From Vagococcus elongatus (GTDB lineage: Bacteria; Bacillota; Bacilli; Lactobacillales; Vagococcaceae), in contig NZ_NGKA01000024.1 of assembly GCF_003987645.1 (NCBI RefSeq), positions 1-35,645 of the forward strand: a DNA stretch of 35,645 bases, given 5' to 3'. Below the pieces are notes generated by a model, which searched no databases, was not told where the DNA came from, and worked only from the letters and a program-made list of their open reading frames with translations. Position 1 is the first letter of the stretch; each line of letters opens with the position of its first letter. Below, in pieces: positions 7,915-15,347 of this stretch. A program made the translations under genes and the position numbers.

Positions 7915-8385
7915 GTGTCAAACACAGTAGAATATCAAACGATTTTAGTAGGTGTGGATGGCAGTGATCAAGCATTTCAAGCCTTTGAAAAGGCGATAGC
8001 AGTAGCAAAAAGAAATAATGCGAAGGTGGTTTTAACTCATGTGATCGAGAACCGTTTGTTTGGCAATATGGGTTATACGTTAACGACGGCAGACTTGATC
8101 GAGGTCGAGACAGAACGCTCCAAAGATTTGCTGAAAGAATACGAAGGCCATGCAAAAGAAATGGGATTCGATAATCTGGAAACAGTGCTAACCTTTGGCT
8201 CTCCAAAACTCGTGATGACTGAGGAACTGCCAGAAAAATATGATGTGGATTTGATTATGGTAGGTCAATCAGGTTTGAACGCAGTGGAGCGGGTAATTGT
8301 AGGAAGTGTCAGTGAATATATCGTTCGTCATGCGAAATGTGATGTCCTGATTGTTCGTTCTCTAGAAGATTCAAAAGATAAGTAA
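7915..8385 (+). CDS. Universal stress protein (UspA family)
   Basis: This 156-residue protein has the Usp fold: strand ILVGVDGS at the N terminus and the ATP-binding signature G-Q-S-G, nine residues, G-S (GQSGLNAVERVIVGS) near the C terminus. It is therefore likely an ATP-binding Usp, a class linked to stress survival without a fixed reaction. I prefer GTG 7915, placed a few bases after GGAAGGTGAG, over GTG 7906, which overlaps that site. It follows ytpP closely. A hairpin overlaps its stop codon. Confidence 0.88.
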   Translation: MSNTVEYQTILVGVDGSDQAFQAFEKAIAVAKRNNAKVVLTHVIENRLFGNMGYTLTTADLIEVETERSKDLLKEYEGHAKEMGFDNLETVLTFGSPKLVMTEELPEKYDVDLIMVGQSGLNAVERVIVGSVSEYIVRHAKCDVLIVRSLEDSKDK

Positions 8386-8408
8386 GCGGGGACACCTGCT
8401 TACTTTAT
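8380..8408 (+). terminator. Hairpin at the end of usp
   Basis: An 11-pair stem (8380-8390 and 8395-8405, one G-T pair) overlaps the usp stop codon and is followed by a short T/A tail. It may only partly stop transcription before ytpR. Confidence 0.5.
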
Positions 8409-8469
8409 TACTGTGGAGGGTTTAAGGCCACAAGTTTTAAAATTAAATAGGAAATTAAAGGAGATTATG

Positions 8470-9108
8470 ATGATTTTTTCTTATAATAAAGAAGCAGTCG
8501 GGGATATTTTGATGGTAGTGACTGCAAATGCACAAGATAAGGCGGTTGACTCTGAAAGTAAAGGGGCAATCACCCGTATTTTTATTCAGGAAGACGGTAC
8601 AACGGTAGGCTGGAATTTTTTTGATATTTCTCGCACTTTGGGAAATTTAGACGGAAGAGGACAGATTTTTCTTACGAAAGAGCAACTAGAATTATTAAAC
8701 CGTTTGTTGACAGAGGTAAGTTTTAAGGAAACTATCGAAGATGACGGACGGCCGAAAATCGTCGTGGGATTTGTGAAAGAATGTCACAAGCACGAGGATT
8801 CCGATCACTTATCAGTGACTCAAACTGAGGTGGATGGCGGAGAGGTGTTGCAAATCGTTTGCGGTGCACCTAATATTCAAGCGGGTCAAAAAGTCGTGGT
8901 TGCCAAACCTGAAGCAATGATGCCTGACGGATCGATGATCTGGCCGGGGAATCTCCGCGGGGTAGACAGCTTTGGTATGATCTGTTCTGCCAAAGAATTA
9001 CAACTGCCTGATGCGCCAAGGGAAAAAGGAATTTTAGTCTTGCCGGAAGAAACAGAAGTGGGCATCAGCTTTCCCCAGATAAAAAAATCACTAAGTATCC
9101 TTTCATGA
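8470..9108 (+). CDS. ytpR: tRNA-binding domain protein YtpR
   Basis: The 212-residue protein has a unique N-terminal domain (about 1-90) and a C-terminal EMAP-II/Arc1p-type tRNA-binding OB fold: KIVVGFVKECHKHEDSDHL, then VCGAPNIQAGQKVVVA and SFGMICSAKEL. It resembles the N-terminal module of the PheRS beta chain. The cellular role is unclear. Two adjacent ATGs (8467 and 8470) occur; the second gives better spacing to AAAGGAG (8457-8463). It is the last gene of the yto/ytp cluster; no terminator is seen before ireB. Confidence 0.9.
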   Translation: MIFSYNKEAVGDILMVVTANAQDKAVDSESKGAITRIFIQEDGTTVGWNFFDISRTLGNLDGRGQIFLTKEQLELLNRLLTEVSFKETIEDDGRPKIVVGFVKECHKHEDSDHLSVTQTEVDGGEVLQIVCGAPNIQAGQKVVVAKPEAMMPDGSMIWPGNLRGVDSFGMICSAKELQLPDAPREKGILVLPEETEVGISFPQIKKSLSILS

Positions 9109-9119
9109 ATCAATTAAAT

Positions 9120-9148
9120 TTGTAGTTTTAGTTCCTTTCTTGTAGAAT
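9120..9148 (+). promoter_or_regulatory. Promoter of the ireB-ruvX-yrzB operon
   Basis: TTGTAG (9120-9125) and TAGAAT (9143-9148) are separated by 17 bases. The start codon of ireB is 33 bases further on. Confidence 0.6.
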
Positions 9149-9180
9149 AGAGCTAGTAAGAAGGAAAGAGGTGGAGATGG

Positions 9181-9450
9181 GTGAGTTATACAGACGAAAC
9201 AGTTCGTTTTGAATTTGAAGATCATAAAAAGCAGAAAATCAGCGAAACATTAAAAACCGTTTATTTTGCGTTGGAAGAAAAAGGCTATAATCCAGTTAAT
9301 CAAATCGTAGGATATTTGCTATCGGGTGATCCGGCATACATACCACGTTATCAAGATGCACGAAATCTCATACGTCGTCACGAACGGGATGAAATTATGG
9401 AAGAATTAATCAAAAATTATTTGTCCGACAATGGAATTTCTATCAAATGA
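9181..9450 (+). CDS. ireB: IreB (UPF0297), regulatory substrate of the PASTA kinase
   Basis: The 89-residue protein matches the UPF0297 family over its full length. In Enterococcus faecalis IreB is phosphorylated by the Ser/Thr kinase IreK, with Thr4 and Thr7 reported as sites, and it negatively affects cephalosporin resistance. Both threonines are conserved here (MSYTDET). The start is GTG 9181 behind GAGGTGGAG. Its ATGA overlap with ruvX shows translational coupling. The ireB-ruvX-yrzB order is a core Firmicute arrangement. The function is inferred from the homologue; the kinase gene is not in this window. Confidence 0.93.
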   Translation: MSYTDETVRFEFEDHKKQKISETLKTVYFALEEKGYNPVNQIVGYLLSGDPAYIPRYQDARNLIRRHERDEIMEELIKNYLSDNGISIK

Positions 9451-9869
9451 GAATTATGGGATTAGATGTGGGATCGAAAACAGTCGGCGTTGCGATAAGT
9501 GATCGTTTAGGATGGACGGCACAGGGAATAGAAATTATTCCTATCAATGAAGACAAGGGTGTTTTCGGTTTTGATCGAATAAAAGAACTGCTTGACGACT
9601 ATGACATCCATCATGTTGTGGTGGGCTTGCCTAAAAATATGAACAATACCATCGGACCACGGGCAGAGGCTTCTATGGCTTATGGGCAGGAACTGGAAAA
9701 ATTGTTTCAAGTCAAAGTATCCTATCAAGATGAGAGACTGACGACAGTTCAAGTGGAACGAATGTTGGTAGAAGAAGCTAATACATCACGCAAAAAGCGT
9801 AAAAAAGTTATCGATAAATTAGCAGCTGTAATGATTTTACAAAATTATTTGGACAGCCACTCAAACTGA
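9447..9869 (+). CDS. ruvX: RuvX/YqgF family RNase H-fold nuclease
   Basis: This 140-residue protein has the RNase H-like fold of Yqg[16 protein letters not shown] with the first catalytic Asp, [17 protein letters not shown] with the second acidic residue, and the late Asp in [10 protein letters not shown]. It is called a putative Holliday junction resolvase; bacterial homologues have also been tied to 16S rRNA 5' end processing. The ATG overlaps the ireB stop by 4 bases. Length and motifs are normal. Confidence 0.95.
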   Translation: MRIMGLDVGSKTVGVAISDRLGWTAQGIEIIPINEDKGVFGFDRIKELLDDYDIHHVVVGLPKNMNNTIGPRAEASMAYGQELEKLFQVKVSYQDERLTTVQVERMLVEEANTSRKKRKKVIDKLAAVMILQNYLDSHSN

Positions 9870-9897
9870 GGGGCATCTATTGGAAAGAGGTTAAATT

Positions 9898-10239
9898 ATG
9901 GGAGAGCATCATCACCACGACCATGATCACGATTGCCAGTGCAACCACGATCATCATGAACACGACTTTATCACATTAGTTGATGAAGAGGGCAATGAAG
10001 CATTATATGAGATTTTATTAACGATTGATGGAGAAGAGGAGTTCGCTAATAAGCAGTATGTATTGCTATATCCAGCTGGAATCGACGAAGATGATGATAC
10101 AGAAGTTGATTTGCTGGCATACGAATATATCGAAAGTGCCTCTGGAACAGAAGGCGAATTAAAAAATATCGAAACAGATGCTGAGTGGGATATGATTGAA
10201 GAAGTTTTCAATACCTTTGCAGCAGAACAAGAAGAATAG
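9898..10239 (+). CDS. yrzB: DUF1292 (UPF0473) protein with His-rich N terminus
   Basis: The 113-residue protein has the DUF1292 core ([18 protein letters not shown], then [13 protein letters not shown]), which is small, acidic and of unknown function. Before the core lies a metal-binding-like stretch: residues 4-22 contain ten histidines, two cysteines (C13, C15) and several aspartates. Such a segment could bind Zn or Ni, but that is inference. It is the third gene of the ireB-ruvX operon and is followed by a terminator. A GGAAAGAGG site precedes the ATG. Confidence 0.9.
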   Translation: MGEHHHHDHDHDCQCNHDHHEHDFITLVDEEGNEALYEILLTIDGEEEFANKQYVLLYPAGIDEDDDTEVDLLAYEYIESASGTEGELKNIETDAEWDMIEEVFNTFAAEQEE

Positions 10240-10247
10240 ATTTATTG

Positions 10248-10287
10248 AAAAACTAAGGCTCTCTTATCAAGAGACTTAGTTTTTTTT
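10248..10287 (+). terminator. Terminator of the ireB-ruvX-yrzB operon
   Basis: Ten outer base pairs (10248-10257 and 10275-10284), an inner TCTCTT/AAGAGA stem and a run of eight T form a standard intrinsic terminator. Confidence 0.88.
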
Positions 10288-10322
10288 AATGGGTCACGAA
10301 CATAATTATATAGAATGATTTT

Positions 10323-10369
10323 CAAGCATAAGACCAACCTTTTTCATAAAAAGGTTGGTCTTACGCTTG
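10323..10369. repeat. Near-perfect 47-base hairpin of unknown role
   Basis: Arms 10323-10344 and 10348-10369 pair over 22 positions with one A/C mismatch around a 3-base loop. No run of T follows on either strand, so it does not look like an ordinary terminator. Confidence 0.75.
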
Positions 10370-10490
10370 TTGAGAAAATAACATTATCTTGTTATTTTAA
10401 AGTGTCACGTATTGCGGGGAGAATGACTGTTTTATTTAACAGATAACCTAAAAATAAAAAATAATTTGAATGAAAAAGAACATTTACCTA

Positions 10491-10519
10491 TTGACCTGTC
10501 AGTTTATTTTCTTTAAAAT
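10491..10519 (+). promoter_or_regulatory. Promoter of the marR-ABC exporter operon
   Basis: TTGACC (10491-10496) and TAAAAT (10514-10519) are spaced by 17 bases. Confidence 0.75.
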
Positions 10520-10540
10520 AGTTAGGGCACGAACTATTTT
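10515..10540. promoter_or_regulatory. Candidate MarR operator
   Basis: The 9-base inverted repeat AAAATAGTT / AACTATTTT (10515-10523 and 10532-10540, 8-base spacer) overlaps the -10 and start point. A third half-site AACTATT lies at 10554-10560 next to the start codon. Position and shape fit autorepression by the MarR-type protein encoded just downstream. Confidence 0.6.
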
Positions 10541-10558
10541 TTGAGGGGTGAGTAACTA

Positions 10559-11020
10559 TTGGAAAGTAAAATTTCATTGCGTATTCGAATGACTGCTAAT
10601 AAATTGAATCGGAAGGCAGCAGAGATTCTAAAAGAAGATGGTCAGCCAGCTTCTGGAATGCAGATGCAGATTTTAAATTTTATCCATGGAAAGTACAAAC
10701 AGGGAATCTATGTCTATCAAAAAGATATTGAGCAAGTGTTTGATATTCGTCGCTCGACAGCGACAGGGATTTTACAAACGATGGAGAAGCGGGCGTTGAT
10801 CCAGAGAGAAAGTGACCGGTTGGACAATCGTCTGAAAGTTATTTTATTGACCGATTTGGGTAAACAAAAAGTAAAAGATAATATTTCTAAACTAAAAATG
10901 TTTGATGAACTTTTAGTTCAGGGTGTTACAGAAAATGAGTTAGAGGCTTTTTTAATCGTACTGGCTAAGATCTCTAAAAACAGTCATACAATCAATCCTT
11001 TAGCGGTGAAAGGCAGGTAA
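10559..11020 (+). CDS. MarR-family transcriptional regulator
   Basis: The 153-residue winged-helix protein has the MarR layout: helical dimer arms at both ends and a central DNA-binding region including QKDIEQVFDIRRSTATGIL (recognition helix) and LIQRESDRLDNRLKVILLTDLG (wing). It likely represses its own operon, which encodes a multidrug-type ABC exporter, and releases DNA when a ligand binds; the ligand is unknown. The start is TTG 10559, placed 6 bases after the strong GAGGGGTGAG. The exporter gene begins 4 bases after its stop. Confidence 0.9.
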   Translation: MESKISLRIRMTANKLNRKAAEILKEDGQPASGMQMQILNFIHGKYKQGIYVYQKDIEQVFDIRRSTATGILQTMEKRALIQRESDRLDNRLKVILLTDLGKQKVKDNISKLKMFDELLVQGVTENELEAFLIVLAKISKNSHTINPLAVKGR

Positions 11021-11024
11021 AAAT

Positions 11025-12761
11025 GTGCTGAAAAAAATATTACAAAATGTAGGAGAATATAAAAAAGAAAGTATCATCACCCCAATTCTGGTTGCGTCTG
11101 AAGTAGCCATAGATATGGTGATACCATTGGTCATGGCGCTGATGATTGATAGAGGAATTGAAACAGGGGACACCCAAGCGATTTTAAGATATGGGGTCGT
11201 ATTATTTATTCTTGCAATTATTGCATTAGTGTTAGGGGGATTGTCTGGGCGTTTTGCGGCGATTGCTTCCGCTGGATTTGCTAAGAATTTGAGGGATAAA
11301 TTATTTATCCGGATTCAGAGCTTTTCTTTTTCCAATATTGATCAATTTTCCACCTCAAGTTTGATCACACGGCTGACGACGGATGTCACGAATGTTCAGA
11401 ATGCTTACCAAGTATCTATTCGTCTTTTAGTCCGCAGTCCTTTGAATTTTGTTTTTTCATTGATTATGGCTTTCAGTATCAACAAGGAATTATCTTTGAT
11501 TTATTTAGCAGTTGTTCCTTTTTTAGTGATAGGTCTAGGGGTCGTTATTTATTTTGCCCACCCGATTTTTGTAAAAGTCTTTCGGATTTATGACAGATTA
11601 AATAATGTTGTTCAGGAAAACCTTCAAGGCATCAGAGTGGTCAAATCTTACGTGCGTGAAAAACACGAAGAGAGTAAATTTAAAAAAGTTTCAGAGGATA
11701 TTTACAAATCCTTTTCTAGGGCGCAAAGTATAGTTGCCTTTAATGGTCCCATATTACAGTCAGCGATATACGCTTGTATGTTGTTGATTTCCTGGCTGGG
11801 AGCTAAGTTAGTAGTGAGCAGTTCACTAACCACTGGAGAACTAGTCAGCATGTTCACTTACACGATGCAGATTTTGATGAGTCTCAATATGTTGTCCATG
11901 GTATTCGTGATGATGATTATTGCCAGAACCTCTGCTGAACGTATCTCACAAGTATTGGATGAAGAGAGCGATTTAAAAAATAATGATGCGCCCTTGTATG
12001 ATGTACCTGATGGTTCGGTGGTCTTTTCCGATGTTTGTTTCAGCTATGCAGGAGATGAAAACAAACTGGCACTTAAACATGCGAACATGTCTATTGAGTC
12101 AGGGGAAGTGATTGGTATCATCGGCGGCACAGGCAGCTCGAAAACCAGTCTGGTGCAACTGATTCCCCGCTTGTATGATGTTACGATGGGTTCAGTCAAA
12201 GTCGGCGGGCACGATGTCCGCGATTACGATTTAAAAACTTTGCGTGACCAAGTAGGGATGGTTCTGCAAAAGAACACATTGTTTAGGGGAACGATCAAAG
12301 ACAATCTTCGGTGGGGTAATGAAGAGGCCACAGATGAAGACTTGATTCGTGTTTGTAAAGTTTCCCAAGCAGATGATTTTATTCAAGAGTTTCCCGATAA
12401 ATGTGATGCGATGGTTGCGCAAGGGGGAAATAATTTATCAGGCGGGCAGAAACAGCGTCTGTGTATTGCCAGAGCGCTCTTGAAAAAACCTAAAATATTA
12501 ATTTTAGACGATTCTACCAGTGCGGTGGATACGAAAACAGATCGCCTGATTCGGGCAGGGATGCAAAAGGAAATCCCAGGCACCACCACGTTCATTATCG
12601 CCCAGCGTGTCACTTCTGTGGAAGATGCTGATCGAATTATTGTGATGGATAAAGGGCTAATCAACGCCATCGGGACACATGAAGAATTATTATCTGAAAA
12701 TACGATTTATCAAGAAGTATTTGATTCACAACGGAAAGGATTTGGTGAAGAAAATGTCTAA
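11025..12761 (+). CDS. Heterodimeric ABC exporter subunit 1 (degenerate ATPase site)
   Basis: This 578-residue half-transporter has six membrane helices (about 1-310) fused to an ATPase domain: Walker A GGTGSSKT (367-374), LSGGQ (471-475) and Walker B ILILDDS. The residue after the Walker B Asp is Asp496 instead of the catalytic Glu, and Walker A has Ser for the usual Gly before Lys. These are marks of the weak-site subunit in LmrCD, BmrCD or EfrAB-type drug exporters. The start is GTG 11025; the ATG two bases earlier is out of frame and stops at once. The last bases overlap the partner gene. The substrate is unknown. Confidence 0.92.
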   Translation: MLKKILQNVGEYKKESIITPILVASEVAIDMVIPLVMALMIDRGIETGDTQAILRYGVVLFILAIIALVLGGLSGRFAAIASAGFAKNLRDKLFIRIQSFSFSNIDQFSTSSLITRLTTDVTNVQNAYQVSIRLLVRSPLNFVFSLIMAFSINKELSLIYLAVVPFLVIGLGVVIYFAHPIFVKVFRIYDRLNNVVQENLQGIRVVKSYVREKHEESKFKKVSEDIYKSFSRAQSIVAFNGPILQSAIYACMLLISWLGAKLVVSSSLTTGELVSMFTYTMQILMSLNMLSMVFVMMIIARTSAERISQVLDEESDLKNNDAPLYDVPDGSVVFSDVCFSYAGDENKLALKHANMSIESGEVIGIIGGTGSSKTSLVQLIPRLYDVTMGSVKVGGHDVRDYDLKTLRDQVGMVLQKNTLFRGTIKDNLRWGNEEATDEDLIRVCKVSQADDFIQEFPDKCDAMVAQGGNNLSGGQKQRLCIARALLKKPKILILDDSTSAVDTKTDRLIRAGMQKEIPGTTTFIIAQRVTSVEDADRIIVMDKGLINAIGTHEELLSENTIYQEVFDSQRKGFGEENV

Positions 12762-14646
12762 AGAGAATAAAAACAATAAGACCTTAAGCACCCGCCGTCC
12801 GTTGAAAACTTTACAGCGACTTCTTGCTTACGTGTTCAAAGACTATAAACTTTATTTGGTTATCGTTCTGGTGCTGATTTTGCTCAGCACTTATGCCAAT
12901 GTTCGCGGCTCGCTTTTTTTACAAGTTGTCATAGATGATCATATTGCTCCGATGATAGGGCAAAGCAATCCAAACTTTTCCAATTTGTTGAAGGCTGTCA
13001 TGACCATGGGCTTGATTTATGCTGTGGGGATTATTGCTGGGTTACTTTATAATTTGATCATGGTCAAAATCAGTGAGGGAACGCAGAAAAAAATTCGTGA
13101 CGAGATGTTTACCCATTTGGACTCGCTGCCTATTGCTTATTTTGACAGTCATTCCGACGGTAATATTATGAGTTATTTTACGAATGATACGGATACCTTA
13201 AGGCAGATGATTTCCCAAAGTATTCCTAACTTGATAGCCGCTGCTGTAAGCTTTGTCAGTGTGTTTGCCGCAATGTTTACAATTAGTGTCCCCTTGACAT
13301 TGATTGTCATCCTGTCAGTGTCTCTGATGATTTTTACACTGCGTTATATTTCAGGTAAAAGCGGAAAGTTTTTCAGCAAACAGCAACAAGATCTGGGAAA
13401 TGTCAACGGCTATATCGAAGAGATGATGCATGGTCAGAAAGTCGTTAAGATTTTTAATCATGAGCCCCAGGTGATTGAAGAATTTACTTCATTGAATGAA
13501 GCTCTGCGAGAAAGTGCCACTCAAGCAAATAAATATGCTAATAGTCTGATGCCAATCATGATGAATCTTTTAAATGTTCAATATGTGTTGTTAGCTGTCA
13601 TCGGCGGATTATTTTCAGTCTACGGTGTTTCAGGTTTGACCATCGGGATGGTGGCTGCATTCTTGCAGTTGAGCCGCTCTTTAAATATGCCCATCAATCA
13701 AATCTCCCAGCAGATAAATTTTGTGATTATGGCACTGGCTGGAGCCAATCGGATTTTCTGTCTGCTGGATGAGGAACCTGAAACTAATCATGGCTATGTC
13801 ACGCTTGTTAATGTGACGAAAGAAGAAGGCCAATTGGTTGAAAGTGAGAAGCGCACAGGCACATGGGCTTGGAAACATCCCCATGAAGATGGCAGTGTGT
13901 CCTATACGGAACTTACGGGAGACGTGCGTTTTAAAAATGTCTCTTTTGGTTATGATGATAATCATCGGGTACTTCATGACATCAACTTGTACGCCGAACC
14001 GGGTCAAAAAGTGGCTTTTGTAGGGGCCACTGGTGCAGGAAAAACGACAATTACGAATTTGATCAACCGTTTTTACGATATCCAAGAAGGTAAAATTCGC
14101 TATGATGATATCAATGTTAAAAAAATCAAAAAGGAATCTTTGAGAAGATCCTTGGGAGTCGTGCTGCAAGACACTCATTTGTTCACTGGAACGATTCGGG
14201 AAAACATTCGGTATGGGAATTTATCTGCGAGTGATGAGGATGTCATTTACGCTGCCCGTCTTGCAAATGCAGAAGATTTCATTCATAATTTACCGGAAAA
14301 ATATGATACGGTTATCACCGGAGACGGAGAGGGGCTTTCCCAAGGACAAAGACAGCTCCTTGCCATCGCACGAGCTGCCATCGCAGATCCTCCTGTGATG
14401 ATTTTAGATGAAGCAACCTCTAGTATTGATACCCGAACAGAAAAACTGGTTCAAGCGGGAATGGATCGACTGATGCACGGCAGGACAGTTTTTGTCATTG
14501 CCCACCGCTTATCAACGATTCAAAATTCGGATGTGATTATGGTCATGGATCACGGGAGAATTATCGAACGGGGGACCCATGATGATTTGCTGGCAGAAAA
14601 AGGCACATACTATCAGTTGTATACTGGTAAAATAGAGTTGTCATAA
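12754..14646 (+). CDS. Heterodimeric ABC exporter subunit 2 (catalytic ATPase site)
   Basis: The 630-residue partner has six membrane helices (about 35-340), then an ATPase domain with Walker A GATGAGKT, signature LSQGQ (528-532) and Walker B with catalytic Glu553 (LDEATS). A linker insert of about 40 residues containing GTWAWKHPHEDG lies between the membrane and ATPase parts; a similar insert is found in LmrD/YheH-like subunits. With subunit 1 it should form one competent and one degenerate ATP site. I chose ATG 12754, which overlaps the upstream stop by 8 bases and follows GGTGAAG, over the in-frame ATG at 12679, which lies deep inside the previous gene. Confidence 0.92.
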   Translation: MSKENKNNKTLSTRRPLKTLQRLLAYVFKDYKLYLVIVLVLILLSTYANVRGSLFLQVVIDDHIAPMIGQSNPNFSNLLKAVMTMGLIYAVGIIAGLLYNLIMVKISEGTQKKIRDEMFTHLDSLPIAYFDSHSDGNIMSYFTNDTDTLRQMISQSIPNLIAAAVSFVSVFAAMFTISVPLTLIVILSVSLMIFTLRYISGKSGKFFSKQQQDLGNVNGYIEEMMHGQKVVKIFNHEPQVIEEFTSLNEALRESATQANKYANSLMPIMMNLLNVQYVLLAVIGGLFSVYGVSGLTIGMVAAFLQLSRSLNMPINQISQQINFVIMALAGANRIFCLLDEEPETNHGYVTLVNVTKEEGQLVESEKRTGTWAWKHPHEDGSVSYTELTGDVRFKNVSFGYDDNHRVLHDINLYAEPGQKVAFVGATGAGKTTITNLINRFYDIQEGKIRYDDINVKKIKKESLRRSLGVVLQDTHLFTGTIRENIRYGNLSASDEDVIYAARLANAEDFIHNLPEKYDTVITGDGEGLSQGQRQLLAIARAAIADPPVMILDEATSSIDTRTEKLVQAGMDRLMHGRTVFVIAHRLSTIQNSDVIMVMDHGRIIERGTHDDLLAEKGTYYQLYTGKIELS

Positions 14647-14650
14647 AAAT

Positions 14651-14693
14651 AAAACAGAGTCTAGCTGAAGTAACTCGCTAGGCTCTGTTTTCT
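14651..14693 (+). terminator. Terminator of the marR-ABC operon
   Basis: A 15-pair stem (14651-14665 and 14677-14691, one G-T pair) encloses an 11-base loop; the right arm ends in TTTT followed by CTATCTT. Confidence 0.85.
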
Positions 14694-14838
14694 ATCTTAA
14701 TACGTGAGGCTGATGTTGGAGAAGAGTTCAGAAAGTTTATTTAGTTGTTTTGGTTAAAAGAAATCGTTCTTTAACAGGATGGCGGTTTGCAGATTTTTAT
14801 CGTACAATAAGTCATAACATTATGGGGAAGGTGATCTA

Positions 14839-15285
14839 ATGAAAAAGAGCATTTATTTACTGTTAATTTTCACTGCTATTATTTTTACCGGCTGTCAGCC
14901 CAAAAAAGAACTCACAACGGCGGATTTTTCCAACGTGACAACGGGGATGTCCACGAGTGAAGTCACGGACCTCTTGGGTAAACCAGATGAAATAGAAAAA
15001 AATCTGGACAGCGAGAGAGTCGCTAAACAGTTGGACCCTTTTAAACAATTTGTTGAGCCGATGAAAGAGGAGATTGAAGGCGGAGATGAACTGGTGGAGC
15101 AACTGACTGATACTTTAGATAAAATCAAAGACAAGGTGGCAATCACCTACTATGTTTATAATTATGATTCATCAACATCAGATGATGATATTGCTGTGAC
15201 GATGGTCTTTTGTGATGATGAGTTAACATTGAAATTAATTGAGGAAAATTTCAATAATATGGATGAGTTAGAGTTGGGCGACTGA
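14839..15285 (+). CDS. Small lipoprotein with SmpA/OmlA-like domain
   Basis: The 148-residue protein has a lipoprotein signal with lipobox FTGC (Cys19). After the anchor, residues 30-55 read FSNVTTGMSTSEVTDLLGKPDE, the common start of SmpA/OmlA/BLIP-like domains, which have two helices packed on a sheet and often bind other proteins. The middle is acidic and helical (about 60-100). A GGGAAGG ribosome site precedes the ATG. It stands alone between the exporter terminator and rnhC, on the opposite strand from rnhC. No specific role can be given. Confidence 0.72.
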   Translation: MKKSIYLLLIFTAIIFTGCQPKKELTTADFSNVTTGMSTSEVTDLLGKPDEIEKNLDSERVAKQLDPFKQFVEPMKEEIEGGDELVEQLTDTLDKIKDKVAITYYVYNYDSSTSDDDIAVTMVFCDDELTLKLIEENFNNMDELELGD

Positions 15286-15315
15286 TTTTCACAGCAGCAG
15301 CCCAACTGCTTTTGT
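15272..15315 (+). terminator. Possible terminator of the lipoprotein gene
   Basis: An 8-base stem AGTTGGGC/GCCCAACT (15272-15279 and 15300-15307) with a 20-base loop is followed by GCTTTTGTT. This is weak but suitably placed. Confidence 0.4.
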
Positions 15316-15325
15316 TAATGATGTC

Positions 15326-15347
15326 AAAAAAACTTCTACAGTTTTTT
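15326..15347 (-). terminator. AT-rich terminator of rnhC
   Basis: On the minus strand AAAAAACT/AGTTTTTT (15347-15340 and 15334-15327) forms a short hairpin ending in a T run, overlapping the rnhC stop. Confidence 0.5.

Larger units (their letters stand above)
10240..10558. other. Intergenic stretch between yrzB and marR
   Basis: This 319-base gap holds no credible gene. It contains the yrzB terminator, an isolated 47-base hairpin, an AT-rich stretch, and the marR promoter with an overlapping palindrome. Confidence 0.8.

Noticed and set aside
9898-9966. Artificial His-tag or vector sequence in the DUF1292 gene
   Set aside because: The histidines are mixed with Asp, Cys and Asn and use varied codons within a normal operon, so this is natural coding sequence.
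10323-10369. Terminator call for the 47-base hairpin
   Set aside because: The outer arms are not followed by a T run on either strand, and a good terminator for yrzB already lies 36 bases upstream.
13681-14178. 165-residue open frame antisense to the second exporter gene
   Set aside because: It lies wholly opposite conserved ATPase sequence, lacks a ribosome site and has no recognisable domain.
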